From the NCBI GenBank assembly GCA_023436115.1, contig JAEZKQ010000014.1, positions 1 to 64,000 on the forward strand: 64,000 bases of DNA, read 5' to 3'. This document shows positions 24,587 through 33,100 of this stretch, one piece after another. The position numbers and the translations under genes are program-made. The notes beneath the pieces were generated by a model. That model made no database searches and was not told the DNA's origin. It was given only the letters and a program-made list of their open reading frames with translations. Numbering within the stretch: the stretch's first letter is position 1; every line of letters starts with the position of its first letter. Origin of the DNA: Bacillota bacterium. GTDB taxonomy: Bacteria; Bacillota; Clostridia; Christensenellales; SZUA-584.

Positions 24587-26161
24587 ATGGCAGGAGAAAT
24601 GTTTTGTTTTCAGTGTGAGCAGACGGCAAAGGGCACGGGCTGCACGGGCTGTGCAGGTGTATGCGGCAAAAGCTCGGATGTCGCGAATTTGCAGGATTCA
24701 TTGACGCGCTCGCTGATTCGCCTTGCGAATACGGCAAAAGGCAACCCGAGCAGTGAAGCTGTAAAGGTGATGATCGACGGTCTGTTTGCGACGATCACGA
24801 ATGTGAATTTCAGTGAGGACGATATTCGCGTCTTCATCAAAGCCGTGGATAATGAAGCGGATAAAGCGGGTGCACCCGAGCTGGATTGCGCGCAGGGGAA
24901 TGTGCCCTTAAAGCTATGGTCGGAAAATGAAGATGTACGGTCATTAAAATCGCTTATCTTACTAGGTCTTCGCGGCGTAGCGGCGTATGCTTACCATGCG
25001 GCGGTGCTCGGCCACACGAACGATGAGGTCAACCTCTTTTTCTTCGAGGCGCTTGCTGCCATCAGCAACACGCAGGCCACGATGGAGGATTTGCTGCCCG
25101 TTGTCATGAGAGTGGGTACGGTGAATCTCAAATGCATGGAGCTGCTCGACAAAGCCAACACTGAAAGCTATGGTACGCCTGTACCTGTCACGGTGCCGCT
25201 GACTATTGAGAAGGGGCCGTTCATTGTGATCACGGGGCACGATCTGCACGACCTTTATCTGCTTCTGGAGCAGACAAAAGACAAAGGCATCAATATTTAT
25301 ACACATGGTGAGATGCTGCCCGCGCACGGCTATCCCAAGCTTAAGGCCTATGCGCACTTGAAAGGCAATTTCGGCACAGCATGGCAGAACCAGCAAAAGG
25401 AATTCGCGAATATTCCGGGCGCGGTGCTTTTCACGACCAACTGTCTGATGCCCGTGAAAGACAGTTATAAAGACAGGGTATTCGCAACAGGCGTTGTGGG
25501 TTATCCCGATATGGTGCACATCGGAGAGGATAAGGACTTCTCACCTGTGATTGAAAAGGCGCTGGAGCTGGGCGGCTTCACCGAAGATACCGCATTCACA
25601 GGAATCAACGGGGGAACCACAGTCACGACAGGCTTCGGACATGGGACAGTGCTGTCTGTGGCAGACAAAGTGGTAGACGCGGTCAAAGCGGGCGCAATCC
25701 GGCACTTCTTCCTTGTGGGCGGATGCGACGGTGCCAAGATGGGACGTAACTATTACACCGATTTTGTGAAGCAGACGCCAAGCGATACGGTGGTGCTCAC
25801 GCTGGCCTGCGGTAAGTACCGCTTTAACGACCTCGACTTGGGTCAGATCGGCGGCCTGCCGCGTATTATGGATATGGGCCAGTGCAACGACGCCTACAGC
25901 GCGATTCGCGTGGCCATGGCTCTTGCTGAAGCGTTTGGCTGCGGTGTAAACGAGCTGCCGCTGACATTGGTGCTGTCGTGGTATGAGCAAAAAGCGGTTT
26001 GCATACTGCTCACACTGCTGTCGCTGGGTATCAAAAATATTTACTTGGGGCCAACACTTCCCGCCTTTGTGTCTCCCAATGTTTTAAGTTTCCTTGTGGA
26101 GAACTACAACATCACACCAACGGGAACGGCCAGTGAGGACTTGAAGAAAATCCTTGGATAA
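24587..26161 (+). CDS. hcp: Hybrid cluster protein (hydroxylamine/NO reductase)
   Basis: A 524-residue iron-sulfur protein. Hcp carries a cubane cluster and a hybrid Fe-S-O cluster, and reduces NO to N2O and hydroxylamine to ammonia; it protects anaerobes from nitrosative stress in the cytoplasm. The N-terminal cluster motif is CFQCEQTAKGTGCTGCAGVC, with short class I-like spacing. Later cluster-binding regions are ITGHDLHD, FTTNCLMP, VGGCDGAK, TLACGKYRFN and SWYEQKAV. The start at 24587 follows GGGAGGAAAG. No Hcr reductase gene is adjacent, as usual in clostridia. Ends at a strong terminator. Confidence 0.97.
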   Translation: MAGEMFCFQCEQTAKGTGCTGCAGVCGKSSDVANLQDSLTRSLIRLANTAKGNPSSEAVKVMIDGLFATITNVNFSEDDIRVFIKAVDNEADKAGAPELDCAQGNVPLKLWSENEDVRSLKSLILLGLRGVAAYAYHAAVLGHTNDEVNLFFFEALAAISNTQATMEDLLPVVMRVGTVNLKCMELLDKANTESYGTPVPVTVPLTIEKGPFIVITGHDLHDLYLLLEQTKDKGINIYTHGEMLPAHGYPKLKAYAHLKGNFGTAWQNQQKEFANIPGAVLFTTNCLMPVKDSYKDRVFATGVVGYPDMVHIGEDKDFSPVIEKALELGGFTEDTAFTGINGGTTVTTGFGHGTVLSVADKVVDAVKAGAIRHFFLVGGCDGAKMGRNYYTDFVKQTPSDTVVLTLACGKYRFNDLDLGQIGGLPRIMDMGQCNDAYSAIRVAMALAEAFGCGVNELPLTLVLSWYEQKAVCILLTLLSLGIKNIYLGPTLPAFVSPNVLSFLVENYNITPTGTASEDLKKILG

Positions 26162-26168
26162 ATAGAAG

Positions 26169-26207
26169 AGCCGCCGACGATAGACCTTCGGCGGCCTTTT
26201 TGTTTCC
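26169..26207 (+). terminator. Terminator of hcp
   Basis: Stem GCCGCCGA / TCGGCGGC, then CTTTTTG. Confidence 0.93.
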
Positions 26208-26219
26208 ATGATGTATTAA

Positions 26220-26248
26220 TTGACTTTGGTTAACACATTATCTACTAT
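26220..26248 (+). promoter_or_regulatory. Upstream promoter of the GH3 gene
   Basis: TTGACT (26220-26225), 17-base spacer, TACTAT (26243-26248). Confidence 0.55.
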
Positions 26249-26316
26249 GCTTGGCATATCGGCAAAGACGTTCAAGAATGGAATGGGTGTTTTCGTAAAT
26301 TTCGTTAAAAGGTGGA

Positions 26317-26345
26317 TTGACTTTCGTTATAAGAGAACATATTAT
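26317..26345 (+). promoter_or_regulatory. Downstream promoter of the GH3 gene
   Basis: TTGACT (26317-26322), 17-base spacer, TATTAT (26340-26345), about 35 bases before the ATG. Confidence 0.65.
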
Positions 26346-26380
26346 TCGCTTTAATTGTATTACTTAATTGGAGGATAGCC

Positions 26381-28261
26381 ATGAAGAAATTACTTAGTTT
26401 TCTTCTTGCTTGCTTGCTGATTTTTTGTTCAACAGCATGTGCGATATCGCCTGCGGCAGAGGAAATAACAAACAGCACTCCGGCCGATACCGAGCGTACT
26501 GAGCTGTCAAATGCGTCGGAGCCTTATTTGGACAGCTCACTGGGCACGCAGGAGCGTGTGGCCGATCTGTTGTCTAAGATGACACTGGCCGACAAGGCGG
26601 GACAGATGGTTCAGGGCGAACAGTATTCTGTCACCAACGAGGATATGGCAGGTCTTGGCCTTGGCTCGGTACTTAGCGGCGGCGGCTCTGTTCCTGATAA
26701 TATCAACACCATAGAAAACTGGAACAAGGTAGTGGACTCTTTTCAGGACGCCGCAATATCAAGACCGCTCAAAATACCGTTTATTTATGGCGCGGACGCG
26801 ATTCACGGACACAATACGCTTTACAATGCCGTGATTTTTCCGCAGAATATCGGTATCGGGGCGGCGAATAATGCGGTACTGACTGAGAAAATGGGCGCGT
26901 TTGTGGCTGAAGAGATGAAGCTGACGAACGTATTGTGGAATTTTGCACCCTGCGTGGCCGTGGTGCAGGATCCACGCTGGGGCCGTACCTATGAAAGCTT
27001 CTCCAGCAATCCTGATATCGTCAGTGAGCTGGCATCAGCCTTCTTGAAAGGCCAGCAAAGCGGCGGCATATTGGCCACAGCCAAGCACTACGCGGCGGAC
27101 GGCGGCACCACATTTGGCACCGGGGAAGGCGACTATTTGATCGACCGCGGAGACGCTCAGATGGCGGAAGAACAACTGCATGAGGTTCACTTGGCACCGT
27201 ATAAGCGGCTTGTTGAAGATGGCGTGCAGTGTGTGATGGCTTCCTTCAACTCTTATCAAGGCCTCAAGATGCATGAACATAAATACCTGATGACGGATGT
27301 TCTTAAAGGAGAATTCGGATTTAAAGGGTTTATTGTCACAGATTGGGAAGGCATTAAAGGAACCAGTGCGGGCAGCTATGAAGCGCAGATCGCCGCTTGC
27401 ATCAATGCGGGCGTGGATATGCTCATGGAGCCCTATACTTACCGTGAAGCGATCGATGCCATTATAGCAGGCGTGGAGAGCGGCGCGATAACGCAGGAAA
27501 GGGTAGACGACGCTGTTTCGCGTATACTCACAGTCAAATTTGATATGGGATTGTTTGAAGACCCGTATCTGGATAAGACTCCGATTGCGGTGGATGAACT
27601 GGGCAGCAGCGAAGGCCGCGCTCTTGCCAAGCAACTGGTGGAAGAATCGCAGGTGCTGCTTAAGAACGAAAATAATGTATTGCCGTTTAAGCAAGGTCAG
27701 AAAATATACGTAACAGGCCCTGCTGCGGACAATATCGGCGTACAGTGCGGCGGCTGGACATTAAGCTGGCAGGGTATCCCCGCTGCTGATCTGACACCGG
27801 GTTCCACCATACTGAGCGGGCTGAACGCTTGCGCCTTAGAATATGGCCTTGAGGTCATCACCGATGAAGCCAGGGCGGGTGAGGCGGATGTTGTACTGCT
27901 GGCGCTTGGTGAGATTCCGTATGCGGAATTCGAGGGGGACACCGAAGACCTCTCCATCACAGGCAAAATGGCGCTGGTGGGCAACGCGGATGCCATTGCC
28001 AAAGCCAAGAGCCTGGGAAAGCCGACTGTGACGCTGATCGTGGCGGGCAGGAACGTGCTGATCGACGAATATATCGCAGATTGGGATGCCGTTGTCATGA
28101 GCTATCTGCCGGGTACAGAGGGTGACGGCGTGGTCTCGCCGTTGGTAGGCGCGGCAAAGTTTACGGGCAAGCTGCCCATGCCGTGGTACAAATCCGTGAA
28201 CGATATCGGCACGGCAAACCCCGATCTTCTGTTTGAACTGGGTTATGGTCTTACTTTCTAG
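26381..28261 (+). CDS. Glycoside hydrolase family 3 beta-glucosidase lipoprotein
   Basis: A 626-residue secreted enzyme with lipobox CSTAC (Cys20), so membrane-anchored outside the cell. It removes terminal beta-linked glucose or related sugars from oligosaccharides. GH3 N-terminal barrel (about 60-390) has IPFIYGADAIHGH, DPRWGRTYESF, AKHYAADGG and the nucleophile in FIVTDWEG (Asp321). The C-terminal domain (about 430-625) has GEIPYAEFEGD, whose Glu516 is the likely acid/base. The layout and length are close to exo-beta-glucanase types. GGAGGAT precedes the ATG. It is a single-gene unit with two promoters and a bidirectional terminator. Confidence 0.95.
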   Translation: MKKLLSFLLACLLIFCSTACAISPAAEEITNSTPADTERTELSNASEPYLDSSLGTQERVADLLSKMTLADKAGQMVQGEQYSVTNEDMAGLGLGSVLSGGGSVPDNINTIENWNKVVDSFQDAAISRPLKIPFIYGADAIHGHNTLYNAVIFPQNIGIGAANNAVLTEKMGAFVAEEMKLTNVLWNFAPCVAVVQDPRWGRTYESFSSNPDIVSELASAFLKGQQSGGILATAKHYAADGGTTFGTGEGDYLIDRGDAQMAEEQLHEVHLAPYKRLVEDGVQCVMASFNSYQGLKMHEHKYLMTDVLKGEFGFKGFIVTDWEGIKGTSAGSYEAQIAACINAGVDMLMEPYTYREAIDAIIAGVESGAITQERVDDAVSRILTVKFDMGLFEDPYLDKTPIAVDELGSSEGRALAKQLVEESQVLLKNENNVLPFKQGQKIYVTGPAADNIGVQCGGWTLSWQGIPAADLTPGSTILSGLNACALEYGLEVITDEARAGEADVVLLALGEIPYAEFEGDTEDLSITGKMALVGNADAIAKAKSLGKPTVTLIVAGRNVLIDEYIADWDAVVMSYLPGTEGDGVVSPLVGAAKFTGKLPMPWYKSVNDIGTANPDLLFELGYGLTF

Positions 28262-28271
28262 ATATATATGC

Positions 28272-28308
28272 AAAAACGGCGCGGTTTTCACCAACGGCGC
28301 CGTTTTTT
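28272..28308. terminator. Bidirectional terminator after the GH3 gene
   Basis: AAAACGGCGC / GCGCCGTTTT stem with flanking A and T runs; serves the convergent lipoprotein gene as well. Confidence 0.9.
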
Positions 28309-28322
28309 ATGGTCTTGAAAGA

Positions 28323-29240
28323 TCAGGATTCTTCCAAAGTGACGGAGAAGGCTTCCACAATACCGTTATTACCTGTAAACCGCACATTAAAATATTCTTC
28401 ATCGGTATTCAGCAGCGTGCGTTTAACCACGGTCTTGCTCTCATAATCAATGCAGTGCTCTTCCATAATCATATACGCCGTTTGACGGCTAAGTATGATC
28501 GAATCGGGGATGTTGTCTTGTGTGATCTCCGTCTGCGCGATAATTTGGTCGCTGCTGTCCATTTGCTTGAGAACTATCTTTTCATTGGTATTTAAGCCTT
28601 CTATTTTTAGCTCAACATTAATCGTGTCGCTCGTTTTTTTACTGTCGACGATTTTCGTTGAGGTAGCAGACAGCTTCGTGCTGCCCGCTGCACCTTCAGA
28701 CTGCAATTCATCAAACCAAAGGCCTTGCCCCTGTGTCATGTAAACCTGCCCGTCCGGTGTCTGATAAACCGGGTTGGCATAAACGTGACAAGGGAAATGG
28801 ATATCAAAAAGAATTGTGCCTGTTAAACCGATCTCCTTGCCGGCGTCAGTGGTGCTATAGCTGCTATGAACATCCTGAAGGCCATTGGCAATTGTGGCCT
28901 TATAGCTTTCTTTTCCAAAGGGATTCATTTCCGTTATGCTGAATAAGCGGTAGCCTTCAATACCGTCAAACGTATAGTCTGCACTACCGTATTCGTCTTC
29001 ATGGCGCGTGGCGTATATACGTGTTTCGGGAAAAACAATACTATTCGGATCGCCGTTCCAGCCCAAAGGCAGCTCGATTGTCTCCTCCGATAGATCCGTT
29101 TCCAGATAGTCAAGCGTCACAAAAACACCGCATAAAGTGTCTTCGCCCGCTTTCTTATCGTCTACAGCAAGCTGGCAGCCGCTCAGCAGTGTCAAAATCA
29201 TTAAGGCGGCTAAAGCCGCGAACAATACTTTTTTACACAT
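28323..29240 (-). CDS. Putative lipoprotein, third gene of the XRE/DUF2975 operon
   Basis: A 305-residue exported lipoprotein with signal MCKKVLFAALAALMILTLLSGC (lipobox LLSGC). The body reads as beta-rich (YATRHEDEYGSADYTFDG, later DTINVELKIEGL), with no recognised domain. Start at 29240 is preceded by GGAGGACG; an in-frame ATG six bases earlier is too close to that site. Its start overlaps the last codons of the XRE gene by eight bases, so it is co-translated with the regulator and membrane protein upstream. Role unknown; being in this operon suggests an envelope function. Confidence 0.8.
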   Translation of the reverse strand: MCKKVLFAALAALMILTLLSGCQLAVDDKKAGEDTLCGVFVTLDYLETDLSEETIELPLGWNGDPNSIVFPETRIYATRHEDEYGSADYTFDGIEGYRLFSITEMNPFGKESYKATIANGLQDVHSSYSTTDAGKEIGLTGTILFDIHFPCHVYANPVYQTPDGQVYMTQGQGLWFDELQSEGAAGSTKLSATSTKIVDSKKTSDTINVELKIEGLNTNEKIVLKQMDSSDQIIAQTEITQDNIPDSIILSRQTAYMIMEEHCIDYESKTVVKRTLLNTDEEYFNVRFTGNNGIVEAFSVTLEES

Positions 29241-29460
29241 CGTCATCGTCCTCCAAATGACCGTCGAATTTGAGTATGTCTCCCACATCGCATTGCAGGT
29301 AGTAGCAGATCTTATTGACCGTGCCAAAGCGCACGCCCTTGGCTTTGCCGCTGCGCAGTATGGACAGGTTCGCTTCCGTGATATTGACCAGCGCGCAAAG
29401 CTCCTTGGCCGTCATGCCTCTCACGCGCAGTATTTCATCAAGATGAATTCGAATTGCCAT
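29233..29460 (-). CDS. Small XRE-family DNA-binding protein
   Basis: A 75-residue helix-turn-helix protein of the Cro/C1 type similar to YozG: IRIHLDEILRVRGMTAKELCALVNITEANLSILRSGKAKGVRF, ending CYYLQCDVGDILKF and an acidic tail DDDD. Such small regulators are usually found beside a DUF2975 membrane protein, as here. The start at 29460 has AAGAGGA upstream. It lies 11 bases after the DUF2975-like gene and overlaps the lipoprotein gene. It probably binds the inverted repeat over the operon promoter (30504-30522). Confidence 0.88.
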   Translation of the reverse strand: MAIRIHLDEILRVRGMTAKELCALVNITEANLSILRSGKAKGVRFGTVNKICYYLQCDVGDILKFDGHLEDDDDV

Positions 29461-29471
29461 AGCTGTCCTCT

Positions 29472-30443
29472 TCAAATAAACATTTGATTGTCCTGCGCGA
29501 GTTCGCGGCTCGCAGTAAAGAATCTTGAGAGCAAAAGCATCACAAACGCTAAGATGATGGCATCGAGCGGAAGCGTTGTGAGAAAATCAGCGGAAACCAG
29601 CGCATCCGCAAATATGACCTGAAGCAAATTAAGAGTGATGCAGCTCAGCAGCACCGTCACAACCATCTTCTTGGAAAACGCTGCGAGCTTTGCCGCTGTC
29701 GTGATTACATCTTCGCTATACCGATCGATCATGAGCGCGCCGCACAGACGCATAGCGATGAGGAACAATACGATTTCCAAAGCATTAGGAAGGTTTGTGA
29801 GCGCAAAGCGGAGCAGCAAGAAAAAGTTTGTCATGCCCAGTGAAACGGAAGGGTCGGTATTGCTGCTTTGTATGGCGGCAAGCTGTGCTTTTAAGCTGAT
29901 GATACCCACATAAAAAATGCTTAATATCAGCACAGCGGCCATGATGCCCAATAGCAGTCGCAGCATTTTCAGCAGCTTGTCTGTGGGGGCGCTGTCTGTC
30001 TTGCGAAGCAGCCGGAGAACAAGATAACCGAGAAGTATGGAATAAAACACACCACCCAGAACAGCTTTTCCAAACCCTTCGGTATCAAAATGTATGGGGC
30101 TGCCAATCAGCGCGGGGTTGACCATCATGTACATCATGTAAAACGCGAATCCGCTCAGCACCAGCAGCAGCGTGTCTTCGGCTTTGAACCTTTTCTTTTT
30201 CAGCGCAACCGCGGCGAAGACAACAGGAACAAGACAAAGGGCCGCATATAAAATAAAGGCAAAGACGTTGCCAATGGCACCGGAGAGCGACAGGCTGCGC
30301 AACCCCTGGCCGATTAGTGCAAATGGAAACTGTGCGATGATAAGATAGCCGTTAGCCCCGGATTCGGAGGGCAGACACAGCGCCAGAATGATACACAGCA
30401 GGGATTCACCGATCAGAAGCGTGGTCAGAACTTTCTTGTTCAT
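29472..30443 (-). CDS. Multi-pass membrane protein (DUF2975-like)
   Basis: A 323-residue integral membrane protein with about eight hydrophobic helices. The C-terminal half (four helices, ending ALVSADFLTTLPLDAIILAFVMLLLSRFF) resembles DUF2975 proteins, which are usually about 160 residues; here an extra N-terminal membrane region roughly doubles the length. It is the first gene of a three-gene operon with XRE and a lipoprotein, a common regulator-partner layout. Start at 30443 is preceded by GAGG. Biochemical role unknown. Confidence 0.75.
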   Translation of the reverse strand: MNKKVLTTLLIGESLLCIILALCLPSESGANGYLIIAQFPFALIGQGLRSLSLSGAIGNVFAFILYAALCLVPVVFAAVALKKKRFKAEDTLLLVLSGFAFYMMYMMVNPALIGSPIHFDTEGFGKAVLGGVFYSILLGYLVLRLLRKTDSAPTDKLLKMLRLLLGIMAAVLILSIFYVGIISLKAQLAAIQSSNTDPSVSLGMTNFFLLLRFALTNLPNALEIVLFLIAMRLCGALMIDRYSEDVITTAAKLAAFSKKMVVTVLLSCITLNLLQVIFADALVSADFLTTLPLDAIILAFVMLLLSRFFTASRELAQDNQMFI

Positions 30444-30489
30444 AGTCAAAAACCTCATAAAATTATTGCCAGACGATAATTACAATGCT

Positions 30490-30518
30490 ATATTATCAGC
30501 ATGATTATTGTTTGTCAA
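30490..30518 (-). promoter_or_regulatory. Promoter of the DUF2975-XRE-lipoprotein operon
   Basis: Minus-strand TTGACA (30513-30518) and TAATAT (30490-30495), 17-base spacer. Confidence 0.8.
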
Positions 30519-30522
30519 TAAT
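30504..30522. promoter_or_regulatory. Inverted repeat over the -35, probable XRE operator
   Basis: Perfect 7-5-7 repeat ATTATTG / CAATAAT covering the -35 of the promoter at 30490-30518, where bound repressor would block it. Confidence 0.6.
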
Positions 30523-30552
30523 TATTAAAAAATATGGAAATAACTTGGCGGT

Positions 30553-30587
30553 AAAATAAAACCGCTCTTCTGTAAGGAAAAGCGGCA
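30553..30587 (-). terminator. Terminator of the PadR operon
   Basis: On the minus strand CCGCT / AGCGG stem with an extended inner pairing, then TTTTATTTT. Confidence 0.7.
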
Positions 30588-30607
30588 AGCATAATGGATT
30601 TCTTTGT

Positions 30608-31246
30608 TTATGCCACGTCGTAACGGCCGCCCGTTAGCTGGCGGTGGTAAAGATAGATGTTGACAGGCCAGTTGGATATGCCGATAACAGGCCATACAAA
30701 CCATATCACACTGTCATTGGTGAACATATTCACAGCAAAAAGTATAACTGACAGCGACAGCCAGCCGATGAGAGCTGTTCTCATGAGCTTTCGAAAGGGC
30801 ATTTCAAGAACACTGATTTTACCGGGCTCTTTACGGTACTGCATATAAGCGATCGCAGGCCAAATGCAGATACCGATCAAAAGAGCCAAAAGGGAATAGA
30901 GAAACTCTTTGTACAAACCGGATGTACCTGAGACGACGTAGAAGACAAGCCAACCAAGCAAGAACTCGGCAAGTATGATAATTGTGCTCAAAATGGCATT
31001 GTTCTTGTTGAGTTTGTTCACATAAACGTTCTTTATATTGCCCGCGACTTCATCGAGCAGCGGTGAGACATCGCCCAGCGAGTCAATGGCTGCACGTGCG
31101 GCCTCGTCGTAGTTGTATCCTTTCGATTGGTATTCTTCTGTTTTAATGTGCAGTGTATCGCGCAGCTCTTCCAGCTGCTCGTTGACAGCCTGAGTGCCGG
31201 GATATTGCCGTTTCAGGCCCGATAAATAATCACTGATCACACTCAT
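30608..31246 (-). CDS. Membrane protein with permease-prefix domain, PadR partner
   Basis: A 212-residue protein. The soluble N-terminal part (about 1-85) matches the 'permease prefix' type region: ISDYLSGLKRQYPGTQAVNEQLEELRDTLHIKTEEY, YNYDEAARAAIDSLGDVSPLLDEV. It is followed by four hydrophobic helices in two pairs. Such proteins are regularly encoded directly after PadR regulators and may sense membrane state or act with transporters. Here its ATG overlaps the PadR stop by four bases. No transporter genes follow, and a terminator ends the unit. Confidence 0.82.
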   Translation of the reverse strand: MSVISDYLSGLKRQYPGTQAVNEQLEELRDTLHIKTEEYQSKGYNYDEAARAAIDSLGDVSPLLDEVAGNIKNVYVNKLNKNNAILSTIIILAEFLLGWLVFYVVSGTSGLYKEFLYSLLALLIGICIWPAIAYMQYRKEPGKISVLEMPFRKLMRTALIGWLSLSVILFAVNMFTNDSVIWFVWPVIGISNWPVNIYLYHRQLTGGRYDVA

Positions 31247-31584
31247 GATTCAACCTCCAATAGCTTATCGATAATTCGTTTTGCGAATTGCCAGTTGCTG
31301 AAATTCTGCTTGAATGCCCTCTGACCTGCCGCCGTGATGCGGTAATATTTGCGGCGCGCCCCTTGTGATTCATCGCCCCAGTAGGCCTCAATAAGCTTTT
31401 GCGCTTCCAGCCGTCGTATGGTACTGTACATCGACGGCTCTTTGAGTTCATACTCGCCGCCGCTTTTTTCGCGTACGGTTTTGCAGATATCGTAACCATA
31501 GCGGTCACCTGTGCGGAGCAGTCCTAATATGATGGTATCAATATGGCCGCGTATCAGATCGCTGTTTAAGTCCAAAACGCTCAC
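31243..31584 (-). CDS. PadR-family transcriptional regulator
   Basis: A 113-residue PadR regulator: GHIDTIILGLLRTGDRYGYDICKTV, LKEPSMYSTIRRLEAQKLIEAYWG, wing GARRKYYRITAAGQRAF, and a C-terminal dimer helix. It is translated with the permease-prefix gene (four-base overlap) and probably represses its own operon. The promoter at 31596-31624 lies directly upstream, with ACAC/GTGT half-sites in the spacer. Ligand unknown. Confidence 0.93.
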   Translation of the reverse strand: MSVLDLNSDLIRGHIDTIILGLLRTGDRYGYDICKTVREKSGGEYELKEPSMYSTIRRLEAQKLIEAYWGDESQGARRKYYRITAAGQRAFKQNFSNWQFAKRIIDKLLEVES

Positions 31585-31595
31585 CTCCTAATAGC

Positions 31596-31624
31596 AATGT
31601 AACACAAACTACTATGCGTGTCAA
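31596..31624 (-). promoter_or_regulatory. Promoter of the PadR operon
   Basis: Minus-strand TTGACA (31619-31624) and TACATT (31596-31601), 17-base spacer. ACAC and GTGT half-sites inside the spacer may be a PadR site. Confidence 0.75.
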
Positions 31625-31684
31625 GGTAATGTGAACAAGATAGTTATATCTGTTGCATGTCTCGTTTTGTGGTACAATAAAAAC

Positions 31685-32401
31685 ATGATGAAAAAAAGAT
31701 ACGTGATTAAAAAAGAGAAAATGATACGTATGGTGCTTGCTTTGATAGTGTTGTCTTTGGCTCTAACGGGTTGCGCCGGCTACAATGGCGCAGAAGAGGT
31801 TACGCCAACGATGATAATAAACACGCCGGAGCCAACGACGGCGCAGGAGGTCTCGTTTACCATATCGGGATCGCAGATTATGAAGAAAACCAATGAACAG
31901 CAAGAGGTTATCTACGACGCGGCATCTCATTACAACGATCAATGGACGGTATGGACGGGAAACCTGACCGTGGATGGCGGCTGCCTCTATTTTACCGAAG
32001 GGGCAGTATTCTCAGACGGGGTCTCCTGCATTTGTGAAACGGAAGATAAAGGATCGGCTTATGCTGTGGTGCGTACCGATCTGTCGGGGGCAGACCGCAC
32101 GGTGCTTGTTTTCAAAGATACGCCCAGCGGGTATTGGGATATTGCGCTGCTGGGTGAGCGCCTGTTCTATGTGGATGGAGCTGATGAAATTGTCTCTGTG
32201 GGCTATGTGGGCAAAGACGGCCATAAGGGCGATGTTTTAGATTTCTCGTCTGTTGTGGGAGAGGATGCTGTATGCACCAACGCACTGCTTGATACCCAAG
32301 ACAGTTTGCTTGTGATAACGGCTGATTTTTTAATGACCGACGGCACAATGCAGGCGCATACGCTGCTTGTGGATGGTGACTTGACGGTAACAAAACAATA
32401 A
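31685..32401 (+). CDS. Putative lipoprotein of unknown function
   Basis: A 238-residue exported protein with a basic N-terminus, a hydrophobic core and lipobox LALTGC, giving an anchored lipoprotein. After a Thr/Pro/Glu-rich linker the body is beta-rich, with SGYWDIALLGERLFYVDGADEIVSVGYVGKDG reading like blades of a beta-propeller or of a DUF5050-like repeat. A likely -10 (TACAAT at 31673-31678) is very close to 31685, so translation may instead begin at the ATG at 31721 (MIRMVLAL), which still leaves a full signal peptide. Function unknown. Confidence 0.75.
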   Translation: MMKKRYVIKKEKMIRMVLALIVLSLALTGCAGYNGAEEVTPTMIINTPEPTTAQEVSFTISGSQIMKKTNEQQEVIYDAASHYNDQWTVWTGNLTVDGGCLYFTEGAVFSDGVSCICETEDKGSAYAVVRTDLSGADRTVLVFKDTPSGYWDIALLGERLFYVDGADEIVSVGYVGKDGHKGDVLDFSSVVGEDAVCTNALLDTQDSLLVITADFLMTDGTMQAHTLLVDGDLTVTKQ

Positions 32402-32451
32402 CAAGACATTCACAAAGTGGTAGGTTTCTTAATAGCTTTCATTCAGCGGAT

Positions 32452-32484
32452 AAAAAGAGGCTGCGGTTATATCGCAGCCTTTTC
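32452..32484. terminator. Terminator between convergent genes
   Basis: GGCTGCG (32459-32465) / CGCAGCC (32473-32479), A run before and TTTT after. Confidence 0.88.
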
Positions 32485-32785
32485 AGCTTAATTCGTCTAT
32501 TTCTTCCTCAACTTCTTTGGCACCTTCGTTATAAAAATCTTCTTCGTCAGGAGCCAGTTCTTTAAGCAGGCGCAGGAATTCTCCGGCGTGAATAAGCTCT
32601 TCGTTCGCAATGTCTTCCAGCACCGCAATGGCTAGCTTGTTATCAATTGACTCGGCCAACTGAATATAAAGCTGGACAGCTTCATATTCAGCCGCAATCA
32701 TAAAACGGATAGCGCGGATAAGCTCGGCATCTGTCAGCTTGCGGTCGTTCTTTAACCCCGAAAAAGCTTGTGAAAATTCAGGCAT
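32483..32785 (-). CDS. Ferritin-like diiron protein (encapsulated-ferritin type)
   Basis: A 100-residue two-helix protein: ELIRAIRFMIAAEYEAVQLYIQLAESIDNKLAIAVLEDIANEELIHAGEFLRLL. The first helix supplies Glu residues (AAEYEA), the second NEELIHAGEF with the E-x-x-H metal motif. These match small ferritin-like proteins that dimerise to form the iron site and are often cargo of encapsulin shells. The acidic tail (PDEEDFYNEGAKEVEEEIDEL) is also typical. No encapsulin gene or cargo peptide is seen in the window. Start at 32785 follows GGAGGA. It would store iron or deal with peroxide. Confidence 0.82.
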   Translation of the reverse strand: MPEFSQAFSGLKNDRKLTDAELIRAIRFMIAAEYEAVQLYIQLAESIDNKLAIAVLEDIANEELIHAGEFLRLLKELAPDEEDFYNEGAKEVEEEIDELS

Positions 32786-32985
32786 TGTCTTCCTCCTTGT
32801 GTTGTTAATAATAAGATGTTGCACCGTTAGTTCAAGTAATATTCACCCGTTTTGCCCAGACAGTGGTATTTTGTGCACTCTGGAGTGCCGCAAGCGCGTT
32901 TTCTTGTCCGAGATAAACGCGAATATGGCCGCCGAGTATAACCTTTAGAGCATGTTAAGCGACATACATTTAGAAAGCACGAGTT

Positions 32986-33014
32986 TTGTGAAAGCCCCGG
33001 CTGTGTAGTATAAT
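32986..33014 (+). promoter_or_regulatory. Promoter of the AraC-GyrI gene
   Basis: TTGTGA (32986-32991), 17-base spacer, TATAAT (33009-33014). Confidence 0.72.
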
Positions 33015-33100
33015 CAGGAAAACGCGCAATCACGTGCACGGATTGCGAGGAATTTTCGAATGCGGATTGGTACAATTGTGCATGAAAGGAAGGCAGAACG

